Assembly (NCBI GenBank): GCA_031002005.1
Contig: JARYHS010006964.1
Span: forward strand, 7,254,001 to 7,318,000
Length of the DNA: 64,000 nt
Reading direction: 5' to 3'
Source: Vandiemenella viatica
Lineage: Eukaryota; Arthropoda; Insecta; Orthoptera; Morabidae
Shown here: positions 13,353 through 25,300 of the stretch, piece by piece
Position numbering within the stretch: position 1 is the first letter of the stretch
Layout: every line of letters begins with the position of its first letter
Notes under the pieces: generated by a model
What the model saw: the letters and a program-made list of their open reading frames with translations, nothing else
The model's database searches: none
Told to the model about the DNA's origin: nothing
Program-made: the position numbers and the translations under genes

Positions 13353-13744
13353 TTTTTATATAACTGACTCACCGAGAAAGCTTACATTCGTTCATCCACT
13401 ATTTCCTGACATTTTTTGGAGTGCCAGTCTTTAACGTAGTTGTTTCATTTACGTTTTTGACGAATATAAAATACCTATTTTACATAGTAAGAAATGGTAT
13501 TAGGTAACAGAATACATATGGTGGATCATTTTTCTATAGAGTATCGTGATCTTTGGACAGTATCTAGTGAAGCGCTTTTCATCCATGGAGGAAGGAAATA
13601 TATGGAAGAGAAGTGACGTTAAATCTGTGAAGCAGGCTCTAAACTCTCCCGCATGGCGGCAGCAGCGGTATTGTAACCCAAACAAATGCCGAGTTCACAC
13701 TGTGTCTGATTATTTCATTTTGTAATGTGCATAAGTGTTTTATA
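13353..13744. other. Flank of the THAP/P-like element
   Basis: AT-rich sequence leading into the THAP exon. It could include the 5' end of the P-like transposon, but I cannot identify a terminal inverted repeat. Confidence 0.35.
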
Positions 13745-14422
13745 ATGCCATCTTGTATTGCATACGGTTGCACAAATAGGCAAGAGAGGAAAGAACCTGG
13801 AATATAATTTCATACGTAAGTTGTATTCTAATAATTGTTGTTGAAGTGGAATTGTAAATTTTGGCCCATATCTATAAAAATTTAGTCATAGCTCTCAGTG
13901 GGATGACTTTGTTCTCAAATTTTTGTTGGTGTAGTGTAGAAAATCAGCATACCTTGCTATTTTGCACATAATAGACTAGCATTAATTTTTAATGAGTGTT
14001 GCAAAATGAGATTTAAAGGGGTGTGTTTTACGTCGCGATTCAGTTTATTTAGCATTACTTACAAAACAAGGGGTGGCCTTATTCACCCATCTGTTGATGT
14101 ATATAATATTTGTAAGACATCTGAAAAGGTGTTTAGAAGAAATGTTCATGGTAATACGGGTACGTTTTTCAAGAAGAAGTTAAACATTTTGCAAATTGAA
14201 ACACAAGTTATTTGTACTTTAATGTGTCAAAAAATTTTTAGTCAGCTAAATGAACACACTCAGGATCAGGGTATGATGGAAAATCATATAGCTCTCCTTA
14301 TCAGAGCTAATGTAAACAATTATTTATCAATTAGATTTTGCTATTGGGGAAAGAACATTGTGAAAAATGGTGATTATATTAGAAATATTTATACCAAATT
14401 GATTTTGTTTAGAGGACAATAA
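13745..14422 (+). pseudogene. THAP/P-like transposase, internally deleted
   Basis: The first exon (13745-13815) encodes MPSCIAYGCTNRQ, the start of a THAP zinc finger: Met-Pro, then Cys-x4-Cys of the C2CH site, then Asn-Arg. A stop (TAA, 13805-13807) interrupts it where families have a Gly-Ile-x-Phe-His run, and a GTAAG donor follows at 13816. The only other coding remnant is a C-terminal frame (14006-14422) with GGLIHPSVDVYNICKTSEKVF and a late NNYLSIRFCYWGK segment. Such GGLxxPSxDVxxIC...EKxFR and YLxIRF motifs belong to P-element/THAP9-like transposases. The catalytic middle is missing. The second, minus-strand relative is at 15015-15540. Confidence 0.75.
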
Positions 14423-15014
14423 ATTTCTCATACCCTTTGTAATTAATGAAAAAGTTTATAACCTTTTCCTACAACCTGCCCAATATGCTCTGCCCAACCG
14501 AGTAAAACATCAAACGTTATGACAAGGCATTTACGCTTCAAGTCTTCAACAAACAATTGAAGCACAAAAGATAAGTTTCAGGTAGCATCAAATGCCTAGA
14601 ACATATAATTTGTATTCAATGCATGATGCTACTACAGATGTATTCATTGTCTCCATAATAATGATAGATGGGATAATAAATTTAACACTAAAAGTATACA
14701 TGTTAATTTTTTTAAATAATCAGAAGAGGGAATTTGATGAGTGGGGTAATTAATTTCCACTGGAGTGCATGCTCCAAAGAAACTAAAATTAATTTTAAAA
14801 AAGAAGCAGTAATATTCAATTTCTGTAGGCATAGTTATTTATAACTCATCAAATATGAGCACTGTCATCTTTTTTTTTTTTTTGAATAATTTATATCTAT
14901 TTATCTGGAAACACGGTTCATGTAGAAATAAAAATGGGCTTCATAAATAAAGAAGTTATTGGCTTTTGAACAAAATCAATTTGGTGAATGTGTTTCTAAT
15001 TGAGTCTCTTTTTT
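14423..15014. other. Spacer between two THAP/P-like remnants
   Basis: AT-rich spacer of about 590 bp. It may hold the transposon ends, but no terminal inverted repeat or target duplication is evident. Confidence 0.35.
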
Positions 15015-15540
15015 TTACAATATTCTCCCTCCCCAGTATCTAAATCTAACGGACAGATAATTTTTTACAATTGTACTAATAAGTAGGGCTGTGAAATTAG
15101 ACAACACATCTTGATCAAGAGAATGTTCAATAAGCTGACTGAATAACTTTTCACACATTAACATTTGAACAACTTGTGTTTCAGTTCGCAAAATGTTTAA
15201 CTTCTTTTTTTTAAAATAAACCAAAATTTGAATGCACATTTCTTCTAAATAATTTTTAAAACATTTTTCAAATATTACATATATCAAGTGAATGATGAAT
15301 AAGACCATCTTTCTTTTGTACGTTATGAGAGTTCTCCGAAATAATTGAAATGAGGAACACAATACACTAAAACACTCTTCACATTTTAATGTTTTTAAAA
15401 GTTTGTGTACCACAAATCCTACATTGCAGTATACAATATGATCAATTAAAACAGTTAGTGCACCTGCATCAACCATACAATCGTGGTCGAACTTGGGAGG
15501 AAACTGTAATTCTTTTTCCTCTTCAATTATTCGATGATTT
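15015..15540 (-). pseudogene. THAP/P-like transposase C-terminal fragment
   Basis: The minus-strand frame runs from a stop near 15532 (TAA followed by AAA AAT CAT) to 15015. It carries the block YCNVGFVVHKLLKTLKCEEC, which resembles the YIAGFVVRKLLKKLxCxxC C-terminal signature of THAP9/P-like transposases. It then shares order and sequence with the plus-strand fragment: KKKLNILRTETQV against KKKLNILQIETQV, and NYLSVRFRYWG against NYLSIRFCYWG. The two are homologous but clearly diverged, so they are separate family members rather than a recent duplication. There is no catalytic core. Confidence 0.75.
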
Positions 15541-15644
15541 TTTTATGTAAAATTTATACTATGTTCTGGAGCATGATTGATAATTGTTCCAGGAGTATGC
15601 AATTACCAGTGTTTGCATATTTCACATTTCCAGAGCAGTTTCTT

Positions 15645-15679
<35 letters not shown>

Positions 15680-16639
15680 CTGAAGCAGTTTTAAATTGTA
15701 TGGGCAGTGGGATTGTTTGAATCCCCCCCCAAAGATCTGATACATTGTAAAAACATTTCAAAGTGATCCTGACTAAATTTATTTTATAATACATATTTTA
15801 AGATTTTTTGATCAATTACTAAGGAATTAAACAAATACTTCAAACATAAATCAGAAAACCTAAGACTCCAGTGGTCCTACTGCTGTCAAGTATTATCTTG
15901 CCCTTTGGGGACACTTTCAAATTACTTATATAACTTTCTGTTTCAATTAATCTTGTATCACTGCTTCCTAATTACACTCAGATATTCCGAATCGTGTGCT
16001 CCATTGAAATAAAATAAAATAATAATACCCCTAGTCTTTTTTGTTTCTGTAGATGTTTTGGCATATTCAATTCTATTAACAGACTTTTTAACATACTTTT
16101 TTTCTTAATTTCTAATGTTTATTGATAACATCAATTAAGATACATACATAAGGGAGCGTGCATAAAGCACATAGCTCCATTTTGGCATCCTGTGAACCAC
16201 TATCCCCCCTCCCCCCAAGTAGCCCTACTTGGCTTTTGCCTCCTCCCCCCCCCCCCAACTATCATGTAGCTATTTTCCCCTTTTGATTCCAGAAAACATT
16301 TCGCACTGTTTTCTCTTGTCAGACTATTGTAAATTACATAAGGAGGTAATTAACTGACGGAAATAAATATTCACATGCTGTTGTGAGTTCAGTTACTCAT
16401 TTTAACTGTGACAAATGTTATGAAAGGAAAGCTACGTGGCCTGGCTTCGAACCCCTCCCCCCTTCCTCTCCCCACGTAGCACAGTGCAGCCTTGCAGCTA
16501 TCCCCCCCCCCCCTCTTGGACTGAATCATGTAGTTTGTGCACGGTCCCTACCTTTAACCACATGTTAATTCGACAAAGGTAGAATGAGAAACACCCTTCA
16601 GTCACTAGAATACAACTTTTACTGTATTACACAATGAAT
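15541..16639. other. Unassigned intergenic DNA
   Basis: It contains a long poly-T tract at about 15647-15677 and C-rich runs at about 16205-16255 and 16500-16513. I see no exon. Confidence 0.5.
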
Positions 16640-16665
16640 TTTGGACCCTGTGGATCCATCTTCAG
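16640..16665 (-). other. Solitary hammerhead-like motif
   Basis: Read on the minus strand: CTGAAGA (16665-16659), a GGATCC/GGTCC stem around a short loop, then AAAA where a functional core has GAAA. This is probably a decayed terminus of a Penelope-like element. Cleavage is unlikely as it stands. Confidence 0.4.
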
Positions 16666-19213
16666 GTGACTATGGCATTTACATGTTAATTCATTATTAA
16701 GAATGTGAAATAAAGAAAAATAATGAATGAAATTCTGTCTAATAAAGTTGCTTGTACATTTCTGTAATAGCAACAATTGTGAAACAGTTCTTTTATTTTT
16801 CAAGGTGATAATAAAGTCTCTTCCCATTTTAAACACAAGTTGAAGTAGAGCTGTTCTAGCATGATAAGTTATTTTGTTTAAAAAAAGTATACACATGTTC
16901 AGACAGTGACACATCACCGCATTTTTGATTGGAGCACACTCGATTGAAGTTACTTCAAAGAACACCGCATTATGCCAACCATACAGTATAGTAAAGTATC
17001 ACTCTTTACTTTTTGTTTGTACACTTTATACTAACTATAAATTATGCGGAAACATTTTATTTCTGGTACCAGCCTACAAAATGTCTGTGTTGCCCGCCCC
17101 TAGAGTGAGCCCTCTATTTTTTTTTTTTTTTTGTCTAGGACGCATTTCAGCCTAACTACAAGTGGTAGTAATAAAACTTAAATATCTATTCTGCATGTCA
17201 ACCATATAATCATTGCGGCTTTGGCAGAATTAATTTATAGTCCAGGCCACATATCAATTCAATCCCAGTATATCCCGAAAAAAAAGCAAGATATCTTTAT
17301 TTTCGATTTGTCTCTTCGTGTTATATAAGAATCCGTCATCAAATTTGACTTTGACCAATTTTTTCTTCTGAATTTCAACCAAAACCATTTCACATTTGAG
17401 ACAGAATATCTCGAAAATTAAGCATGATTTCAAAAAAAATTATTCTTCATTTTCTATTTGTCTCATCGAGTTACATAATAATCCATCTCCAGATAGCGTC
17501 GTTACGTTAATCCTAGAGTCCCTTTGAGGGTTTTGTACATATACGCCGTGTCTGTATGGGTTAGGCCATGCCTCCCCACTCCCCCCATTCCTCCTCCGCC
17601 CGGCTTCACTTCATTGTGTGGTGAAGATCGCTTGCGTCGTCTCCGTATATTTCCTTCTTCCATGTTTTCATCTGAGATACAGTGTGATCTATGGTGTGAT
17701 TTGTTTTCAGCAGGAACGAATCATCATTTTTTATTCTGTTGCCACTCACGCCACCAAAGATCTTCAGCTAGATCATAAGTTTTCAATTTGTGAAACATCC
17801 ATCGAAATTCTTAAGGCAGTTTTTGCGTGAAACTTCTACAAAGGAATCGACAGAAGCAGCACGCTTAAAGATTGTTAATAGTAAAGAGAGATGAGCTACG
17901 TGGGAAATAATAAAAGAGCAACTAGAAGATAGGAGACGGATGAATAGCGGGTTTTGTGTTTAAGCTACATTGCCAATTAGACCTGAACAAATTTTGCATT
18001 AGTAATGAAAACTAGCATTTGGAAGAAAATGTAGGTCTTCAATAATTACTTTAGCATGAAATGGAGTAAAAATATACATTTGAAGTAATGAAATTGTGAT
18101 AAAACGTACACATCAAACGTTTAAACAATCTAGGAATAAACATATGTACAACACTTTAATAAAGTATGTAGGGATGTAATATCCATCTTAAATTAATGGT
18201 AACGAGATTGTTGTGGCACATTGTGGACAAGCGTGTATTAAATTTCGCTGATAGAGAAGACGTGATGTGGACGTTCAGTTATTCATGAGTTCCTGCCTAT
18301 CTCGCTCAGTATTGTTTTCTAGTACTGTGTCCCCGAACACCTAGCGTGCCTTATCTGCTAAACGTGCTGCGACTGCAAGCGTTCTGTCACGTTGTTATGC
18401 CCACTACTAAAGCAGCTGTCATCAGATTATCCACAAAGGATGCTCTGGACGACCTCAATAAAACGGAAAACTAGCACTAACGTAAAAAGTAGTTTGTCTC
18501 TTATCCCAACCACACACACACACACACACACACACATTGCCTGGCTTGTGAGCATAAACGACACAATCTTATCTCCTTTTTTACCCATCTCCGGAGTGCA
18601 AGCAGATCAGGCAGGCAGATGACGATATTATGATTAGCGGTAAAGTGATTAGGTTTGGCTAACAATTCGATCACGGTAAAACGAAGCTAGTGTCACAAAA
18701 CTTTATCTTAAGGTGCAATGTTCGGCCTGTGTTTCGCGACTCATATGTTAAACCGACACGGTCTCAGAGCCCCTCATAAGGCGCTGTAAATTGGAATTAA
18801 CGATGGCAGAGCTTATTAATACAGTTTAAATAATTATTATTATATTACACTGCAGTTTCATATACCCATTCTGATAAATAGCTACCAAATATATCAGAAC
18901 CACCAACAACAGTTTGTTCGTTAGCTGCTTTGGTAAGTGCATTTTATTCAATCATTCAGTATTATAATATTGTTCATCCCTGGTCACTTTATAATAATGA
19001 CGTTTTATCGTCAGTATCAGTGGCTTTCTTTATGTAGATGTAAGGCGTTGTTTTCAAAACTTAAAATTAGCAGAGCAGTCTCCAAATATAATAAACAGTT
19101 TTTATGTTTTAAAATAAATTTTAAGTGTGAAATCAAATTTCAAAGAAATATAAACTTTTTTTTAACGTAATCTCTTTAGGTTTCGATCCGTATAGTGTCA
19201 TAGAAACACAACT
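16666..19213. other. Unassigned intergenic DNA with small repeats
   Basis: A diverged direct repeat (gatttgtctcttcgtgttatataagaat-type) occurs at about 17300-17345 and 17450-17490. A (CA)n run is at 18511-18535. Other frames are short and unrecognised. Confidence 0.45.
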
Positions 19214-19244
19214 TTTCGATTACTGGCTGTGCTGTCTTCATCAG
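19214..19244 (-). other. Solitary hammerhead-like motif, CTGATGA type
   Basis: On the minus strand CTGATGA (19244-19238) is followed by AGACAGC, a spacer, ATC and GAAAAGTTGTGTTTC. It is a diverged copy of the motif at 56297-56340 (CTGATGAAGACAGC...GTCGAAACGTTGTGTTTCC). The stem is weakened (GACA against AATC), so it is probably a relic. Confidence 0.5.
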
Positions 19245-19254
19245 ATGTTCACCC

Positions 19255-19500
19255 GTGGTGGGTGAGCGTTAGTGCTCTGTCCTCGCATTCTAGAGGACGC
19301 GGGTTGGAATCCCCGTCCAGCCATACAGATTAGATTTTTCCACGGGCTCCCGAAATCACTACAGGCCGATTTAGGGATGGTTCCTTCAGAAGACCATGGC
19401 CGATTTTCTTCCCACTACTTAACCTCATTCCTTTCCCCCCTCTAAGCCAGCCAAAATTCATAAGATGTAAGGCGCTTGCAGACGTTCTAAGCTTGTTGTT
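19255..19500 (+). repeat. tRNA-derived SINE, copy 2
   Basis: Its tRNA-like head has a GTGAGCGTTAG A-box region and GGTTGGAATCC in the B-box position (about 19303-19313). The body has cagattagatttttcc, then a ggttccttcagaag block and an attcctttcc tail. It has the same order as copy 1. Its 3' half is included in the tandem duplication. Confidence 0.75.
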
Positions 19501-19919
19501 ACTACCTTGACCATTGTGTTTGAACATTATCTAGCTTAACACCCGAGAAAATTCCATGGCATTACTATGCCAGGAAAGTCTACCCTATTTAATTAATTAT
19601 TTGTAATTTTTTCACATAATTTCGAAACGATTTGGCGCTTTACTAGATTGACCGTTAGTGGTAAAATAAATAAATAAATTTTCACTGTGTGGCTGTGCTC
19701 TGCAGTCCGGTACGAAATTTAGCGGAGCACAACTGTTGATCTCGAAGGTGTGTCGAACGCTAGTGTTCAACTGTAAACCTCTCGGCAGGGCACACTACAC
19801 ACACAGTTGGCTGTGATTCGTCTTTCGCATGGACGAAGAGCGGCCCGCCTAATGACGTCAGAACAGTTGTCCTGGATTGGTCGGTGGTGACGCTTTATTT
19901 TAGCTTCTTCTTAAGTTAA

Positions 19920-20125
19920 GCCTTGTCGACGTCGAGGTAATAAGAGGTGGAAAGCAATGTGGGCAGCAAACGCAGTGGAATTCGAGTACGACCTATTGAA
20001 GGAACGATCCAGTCATTCGTCTGGGGTGATTTCGGGAACCATAGAAAACCGAATTCTGAATAGCTGGACGGGGATTCGATTCCTGGTTCAGAGCGTTGCC
20101 ATTCACCCATCACATTCGGTAACAC
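19920..20125 (-). repeat. tRNA-derived SINE, copy 3
   Basis: Read on the minus strand: a degraded head with GAATCGAATCCCCGTCC (B-box-like, about 20083-20067), then cagaattcggttttctatgg, cccgaaatcacc and the cttccttcaatagg region. It matches the family body. It lies inverted with respect to copy 2, about 450 bp away. Confidence 0.7.
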
Positions 20126-20692
20126 ATTTTATTCCATCTTTGGGTCACCTTCACTTCACTTCACTTCCTTCAGAAGACCATGGCCGATTTTCTTCCCACT
20201 ACTTAACCTCATTCCTTTCCCCCCTCTAAGCCAGCCAAAATTCATAAGATGTAAGGCGCTTGCAGACGTTCTAAGCTTGTTGTTACTACCTTGACCATTG
20301 TGTTTGAACATTATCTAGCTTAAATTCCATGGCATTACTATGCCAGGAAAGTCTACCCTATTTAATTAATTATTTGTAATTTTTTCACATAATTTCGAAA
20401 CGATTTGGCGCTTTACTAGATTGACCGTTAGTGGTAAAATAAATAAATAAATTTTCACTGTGTGGCTGTGCTCTGCAGTCCGGTACGAAATTTAGCGGAG
20501 CACAACTGTTGATCTCGAAGGTGTGTCGAACGCTAGTGTTCAACTGTAAACCTCTCGGCAGGGCACACTACACACACAGTTGGCTGTGATTCGTCTTTCG
20601 CATGGACGAAGAGCGGCCCGCCTAATGACGTCAGAACAGTTGTCCTGGATTGGTCGGTGGTGACGCTTTATTTTAGCTTCTTCTTAAGTTAA

Positions 20693-20898
20693 GCCTTGTC
20701 GACGTCGAGGTAATAAGAGGTGGAAAGCAATGTGGGCAGCAAACGCAGTGGAATTCGAGTACGACCTATTGAAGGAACGATCCAGTCATTCGTCTGGGGT
20801 GATTTCGGGAACCATAGAAAACCGAATTCTGAATAGCTGGACGGGGATTCGATTCCTGGTTCAGAGCGTTGCCATTCACCCATCACATTCGGTAACAC
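20693..20898 (-). repeat. tRNA-derived SINE, duplicate of copy 3
   Basis: This is the same SINE as at 19920-20125, shifted by exactly 773 bp by the tandem duplication. It is not an independent insertion. Confidence 0.8.
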
Positions 20899-20935
20899 AT
20901 TTTATTCCATCTTTGGGTCACCTTCACTTCACTAC

Positions 20936-22223
20936 ACAGACGGCGCTCTACATTTCTCTCACACCACACTGAATTATACACACGCCATCGATGAAGCAAC
21001 AGAAACGTGTAAATGGAGTTTACAAATGGTTTGGTTTTAAATTTGCGATGTATCCCAGAAGGAATTTTGAGATTCTTAAGTTTTTTTTTTATTTTTTTTT
21101 ATTTTTTAAATACGTTTTATTCTTAAATTAGAACTTATCACATAGTGTCAACATAAAGCTATTTTCTGGTAACACATCATTATTCTTGCAAAAAATCAGA
21201 TAGACAACTAAGGTTTTCATGGCTGTCATGCTACTACCGCAAATGGCTATAAAAATTTAAGATACATCAAAAAATTGCCACCCTTTGGCCTATATATTCA
21301 TCACAGTAAAATGCAAACTACAAGCAGATACCAGAATGCATTGATTTCGTTTGTTTGCGATTACTGGATCGAATAGCTGCAAATGTTTCTTGATCATTTC
21401 TTGGTTCTGTGATTTGCTTTATAACATATTCCAGTTTTATTCTATGGGGATTACTCCTATACATTCAATTTTTGACCTGATTTTGTAAATTGTAGTCACA
21501 AACTTCAAATTTGCATAACTCTTAGTGTTTCAGTCCTTTTTCGGCTAACATACACAATTGAATTTTCTGGTAAGTTTGGAAAACAAATGCACTGAATAGC
21601 GCTGGAAGGTTTTAACCTCAGCCGCGTTATTAGTTACATACCTAACAGTGCGCTCATATCGAATCAGCAGAAGTATGCTAATCGAGTTTTATTGCGTCCG
21701 CATAGCAATTCTCCTTCGAAATTTTGGTCGGAGTGTTGTTATTTTCCTTTGCGCAGTATGCTTATCGTCTGTTGTGTGTGAGCCAATTTTGTGTAATATG
21801 TTACTCATCTTCTGCAAGAAACATCAAGGACTCTGCCAACTAGTATCTATAAATTTCGGTTTCATGTTCGGTGAGACACCAAAGGAATTGTACAGTTTAA
21901 CGTTCCCATCTGTAGGTAAAATCACCACCAACAATGTTTGATGGTATCACTTTATTCGCAATGCGTGAAGGTTTGTGTTTCGGACGAGGACTATTTAACG
22001 TTATCTGGTTAACTGGAACGGCACATCGCCAATTCTCCTACTGTATAACCAAACAACAAGAAAACTAAATTTTCTTCCACCATCTGGGCTTGACGAACTT
22101 CTAGCGTCAGATACATTTCCAGTGCATCAACTCTGAGACAAAGTAATATAATCCATCTAACATTCTCTAAAACGACACAAGTTTCCACGTGGAGAGTCAG
22201 GTAAGCTCTATTGCAAAATTCAA
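20936..22223. other. Upstream flank of the serpin gene
   Basis: AT-rich sequence with T-runs near 21079-21106. I see no coding exon. The last few hundred bases probably include the serpin promoter, but no TATA box in a convincing position was found. Confidence 0.45.
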
Positions 22224-22235
22224 CGCGCATGCGCA
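22224..22235. promoter_or_regulatory. NRF-1/EWG-type palindromic site upstream of the serpin
   Basis: CGCGCATGCGCA matches the NRF-1 consensus YGCGCAYGCGCR in full. In insects the homologous factor is Erect wing. It sits 69 bp upstream of the putative serpin start codon in a locally GC-rich stretch (22224-22255) of otherwise AT-rich DNA, a plausible core-promoter position. Use of the site is inference. Confidence 0.5.
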
Positions 22236-22303
22236 CTGAGCAGAATGCGCGCAGAGGAGAGGTCTACCAAGGAACGGTTTCTTACTGGACTAGAGCTGCT
22301 ACG

Positions 22304-22325
22304 ATGGCGTGGATCGTGTTCGTTG
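22304..22325 (+). CDS. Serpin exon 1: start and half of the signal peptide
   Basis: Seven codons plus one base encode MAWIVFV, followed by a GTAAGT donor at 22326. The choice rests on joining to exon 2: the leftover G completes an Ala codon and the joined N-terminus [19 protein letters not shown] is a textbook signal peptide with likely cleavage after Ala19. The exon is too short to be found by frame length alone. A different upstream first exon remains possible. Confidence 0.7.
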
Positions 22326-25300
22326 GTAAGTTGCATCCTTCCTACAAATAAGAAATTTTTATACCAAACTGTGATTTATGAAAGACTGCTCCGATGCCAT
22401 GATAAGAAGTTAGTACTGTAATCATAAGAAATAATAAATACCATATATAAAAAGCATATGGCTATTATAGAAAGTAGGTAGTTTGATCCGTTTACCTGCT
22501 GAAAATTGTTCGGTTTTATACACTTAGTGTGACTTGGAATCCGAACCAGGGAGATTTGTTGTATATCTCATATGATCAAACACATTTTCAAAAATTTCTG
22601 GACTTACTGGAGTTTGAATTCTCGCTCCAGAATATTTGAATCAAGTAGAGGGTCCGGCTCTGAAGTTATGTGTTACATTTCAGATTGTTTGCACGTTATT
22701 CCTTATAACATTTTACAGTAAATTGGAGGTGGACCAGGTGATGAGTACCAAGCGAAGGCTCTAGAGGCGGGAGGGACATGGAATCAAGTCAAATGGTGAT
22801 TGAAGACCTCATTTGTATGGCAGGTATTATAGGGGTTATTATGGCCATGCAGTCCACTAGTGGGCGCCTAGTTTGATTTGTAGGTGTTCTTAGAAGCATC
22901 CTACAATTTTAGGCAATCTTCCTGATTATTACAGATTATACACTTGTGGGCAAAAATATGTTATTTATCACGATCAGTATATATTTGACACCAAGGCGAT
23001 CTTTGATATAACATGAATCCCGAACTGCCATAACAGTGATATACTTATAATATATCTTACCTTGCCGATATGTCTCAAACTCTTCCACATAATTATCTTA
23101 AATAATTTGGGTTCTGACCTAACGACTGTAAATCACTGAGGTGACACACCTGATAATTTAAACACACTTCAACTATAAAAGCCTAACCATACATTTATCC
23201 GCAAATCTGTCTAACTTTATGATGTAAGGAATTGACACGCACGCATGGTTACAATTTACCAAATGACTAAATGAATTACTAGCTTCATTGTGCGAATATA
23301 ACTGAATATTACTGAACTATTGCACGAATGACTGAATAATTAATGATCCTGAATATAATAATCCATTACCAGCTAGATTATCACGAGGCATTACAACATT
23401 ATTACAAACAACGACAAACAACTCATTGAAGTTACACGGGCTGGATAATTTATCCAACTACTTTACATAACCAAATAATAACTAACATGAGACAAGACTA
23501 TAGGCTAGCATAGCTTGCCCAGTGCCAGAGGCACAGACAAGACATACTTCTTACCTTTCACATAGCTGCTGTGCAGAATAGTTACAGAATAGGACGAACC
23601 CATGTGATACTATGGGATTCTTATGTGTATGATCACATGCTAGACACATGATGTATGCTTCGCTGCAGTGACCTGAATCCTGCAACTCGGCACTTTAGGT
23701 CACGTAAGCAGCTCACTCGCCTGCGCTCACGCTATGAGTGACTTATAATATTCTTGAATAAAATACCAAAACTCCCAATTTAAGCTCTAATTAACAGACC
23801 GCCCGTCACATCTGCACTGATAACGAAGAAAGATCCCCCCGCAATGAATCGTTAACTGGTTGTGATGTTGATGGAATTATGTAGGAAGTAACTTGCAGGA
23901 AATTAAATACCGGAGACAGCGAACGGCACGTCAGAAATAAATAGACCTCAGTTACACAGAAAACCTTCATTTTACGACCTTCCCGAAAGTATTTCCTTGA
24001 TGTTAACGTTACGATATAACTTCCATACTTGTTAATAATTTTTGGTCCCTCTTAGAAATGTCAGCAGTATCTGAAAACAAAATCACACGGGCCAGAACAG
24101 AACAGATTATTCAATGAGAACACAAACTTATCATAGCTCAGTTACAGGTCAGTCATTAAATATTAAAAATAAAAGTGAAAAAAGTTTTGGAAGAATGATT
24201 ATATTTCTGTAGTTTATGCTACTATCAGAAACAAAAAGAAAATATCATATACCAAAGATTGCGTTCTGGTGAGGACAAACAGAAAAGAGTAAGTCGTAAA
24301 CAAAAGCATAACAGTTTTTAATGTATATCCTTCATCAGCGTGTAAGAGTAAAAGTCTTTTTCAGTGAGGTTATGGCCTGCTGTGATCTTTATTAAATGCT
24401 GACTCCTTCCTCTGGTCATATTTTAATTTTAATTGGGTGGTTAGGACTTCCTGTTTCCATCTAGTCCCTGTTCCATGTTATTGCTATGTTTTGTAATTTC
24501 AGCTGCCTTTTGCTGTATCTTCCAATTAACGAATGCCGACAATACACCAACGGAATCATTAAATGCTGTCAGCAATGGTAATAATGCCTTCACATTCGAA
24601 TTATATAAGGTAAGTAATGGTTGTTATTGTTCATCGACTTAAATGTGTTATTAACATTATAAAGGTATATTTAAAAACAAGCTAGTTCATTCGTAAGTAA
24701 ATTTCTCGTTCTAGTGCCTGCAGGGAGTCACAGGGAACTTAGTTTTCTCGCCTCTTAGCGTTGAAATAGCTTTGGCGATGGTTGGGCTGGGTGCTTCTGG
24801 TAATACAGCAACCGAGATTATAGAAGCACTCAGGTTGCCAGATGACGGAGAAGTAATTAAAAACGGGTTTCGTGAGTTGATGTTGCTACTAAATGTAAGT
24901 AAAATTAAGGTATTAAACTGTTCCTTTTATATGTCTACTGAATAAAGTTTTGCTGAATTTTGTGTACAAATTAATGTGTTACATGATTTAAAATTAAATA
25001 TTTCTGTGATCAGTAATTACAAACCTTGTTTAATTTTCGTACAATGTTTTCGTGTCAAGAATAACCGGATTAACCGATTAACCACGTAGCAGGAGGTAAC
25101 AAATGTACGGGCCTCGCAACTTCTGGGGGCCTCGCGCCTTCTGGGGGCCTCGCGCCTCCTAGGGGGCCCCGCGCCTAGGATTCTCTGGAGCCTCCCCGCC
25201 AGGTTGATGGGCGACCAGTTTTTTTAGCTCTACAATTCTCCCCGGACGGCGAAAACCAAGGGCTCCTTCTTCTCATTTGCTACGGGCCCCGAGCTCTCTT

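Larger units (their letters stand above)
19381..20935. repeat. Recent ~780-bp tandem duplication
   Basis: Unit 1 is about 19381-20163 and unit 2 about 20165-20935. By eye they are identical except for 11 bp (cacccgagaaa, near 19536) absent from unit 2. Each unit contains the 3' half of a + SINE, a unique core and a minus-strand SINE. The core has a TGACGTCA palindrome (19853-19860 and 20626-20633), the consensus for CREB/ATF binding. The near identity means a very recent event or an assembly artefact. Confidence 0.9.

Noticed and set aside
16627..16965. 112-codon minus-strand frame
   Set aside because: It overlaps a decayed hammerhead-like repeat end, has low-complexity hydrophobic runs and no known motif.
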